Positions 63,978 through 64,000 of a stretch of DNA of 64,000 nucleotides are shown piece after piece. Each line of letters starts with the position of its first letter. Position 1 is the stretch's first letter. Under the pieces are notes generated by a model. It did not search any database. It was not told where the DNA came from and worked only from the letters and a program-made list of their open reading frames with translations. Source of the stretch: Lachnospiraceae bacterium (GTDB lineage Bacteria > Bacillota > Clostridia > Lachnospirales > Lachnospiraceae); assembly GCA_910574185.1 (NCBI GenBank), contig CAJSZQ010000017.1:19457-83456 (forward strand). The letters are read 5' to 3'. Made by a program: the position numbers and the translations under genes.

Positions 63978-64000
63978 TTGTTACCTATAAATCCCGGCGG
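63978..64000 (+). CDS. Start of a further gene (partial)
   Basis: GGAGG at 63965-63969 is followed after 8 bases by TTG 63978, opening a frame LLPINPG that runs off the window. The upstream 63797-63960 has an AT-rich dyad (CGATTGA...TCAATCG) and a TTGACA box at 63905, but no matching -10 box 17 bases on. Confidence 0.3.

Overview
The window looks like chromosomal DNA of an anaerobic gut Firmicute of the family Lachnospiraceae (Clostridia). The evidence is the GGAGG-type ribosome binding sites, frequent TTG/GTG starts, the hrcA-grpE-dnaK-dnaJ heat-shock operon behind a CIRCE element, a CBS/DRTGG-type inorganic pyrophosphatase, a two-domain S1 protein, an X-X-X-Leu-X-X-Gly heptad protein next to an MMPL pump, and the AAA-ATPase/PD-(D/E)XK proteins common in this family. 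I see no phage, integrase, transposase, tRNA, rRNA or CRISPR array.

Layout. 1-4.9 kb: end of an unknown gene, Nudix hydrolase, branched-chain aminotransferase, MATE exporter and an AraC-type regulator, separated by several palindromic intergenic elements. 5.1-16.5 kb: a beta-glucoside/oligosaccharide locus. Two GH94 phosphorylases run leftwards. Diverging from them are a lipoprotein sugar-binding protein, two MalF/MalG-type permeases (no ATPase gene nearby) and a GH3 beta-glucosidase with reversed domain order. A LacI-type palindrome sits in the divergent promoter region. 16.5-21 kb: a small membrane protein, an AAA/nuclease-fold protein, and a GntR(YtrA)-ABC operon with a clear self-operator. 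21-27.8 kb: a TetR-AEC transporter operon diverging from an MMPL pump and its heptad-repeat partner, with three identical-type operators between them. 27.9-34.1 kb: methyltransferase, Hsp33, NAD synthetase, a small Cys-rich protein and glucose-6-phosphate isomerase. 34.5-40.1 kb: hybrid histidine kinase, S1 protein, pyrophosphatase, flavin reductase. 40.3-46.6 kb: BlaR1-BlaI pair, second MATE exporter, polysaccharide deacetylase, RarA. 46.8-52 kb: heat-shock operon. 52-57.4 kb: NarL-type two-component system with a 34-residue membrane peptide downstream, divergent from a three-gene ABC exporter. 57.4-64 kb: AAA-ATPase, ornithine cyclodeaminase-like/RidA pair, Mrp ATPase, a frameshifted DUF3795-GNAT gene, a membrane-anchored lineage protein, a YesL-like membrane protein, and the first codons of a further gene.

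The most striking structure not explained by genes is a set of nested, nearly perfect palindromes of 60-230 bp in at least nine intergenic gaps. Seven share a terminal motif of the form GTWACNGTTCA (inverted at the other end); several start inside or next to a stop codon. The other items worth attention are a probable -1 frameshift in an A-run of the DUF3795-GNAT gene, the 34-aa peptide beside the two-component/ABC cluster, and a promoter box shared by two unrelated genes 12.5 kb apart.

All calls come from reading the sequence and from memory of protein families; no database search was run. Residue numbers refer to the start codon chosen here.
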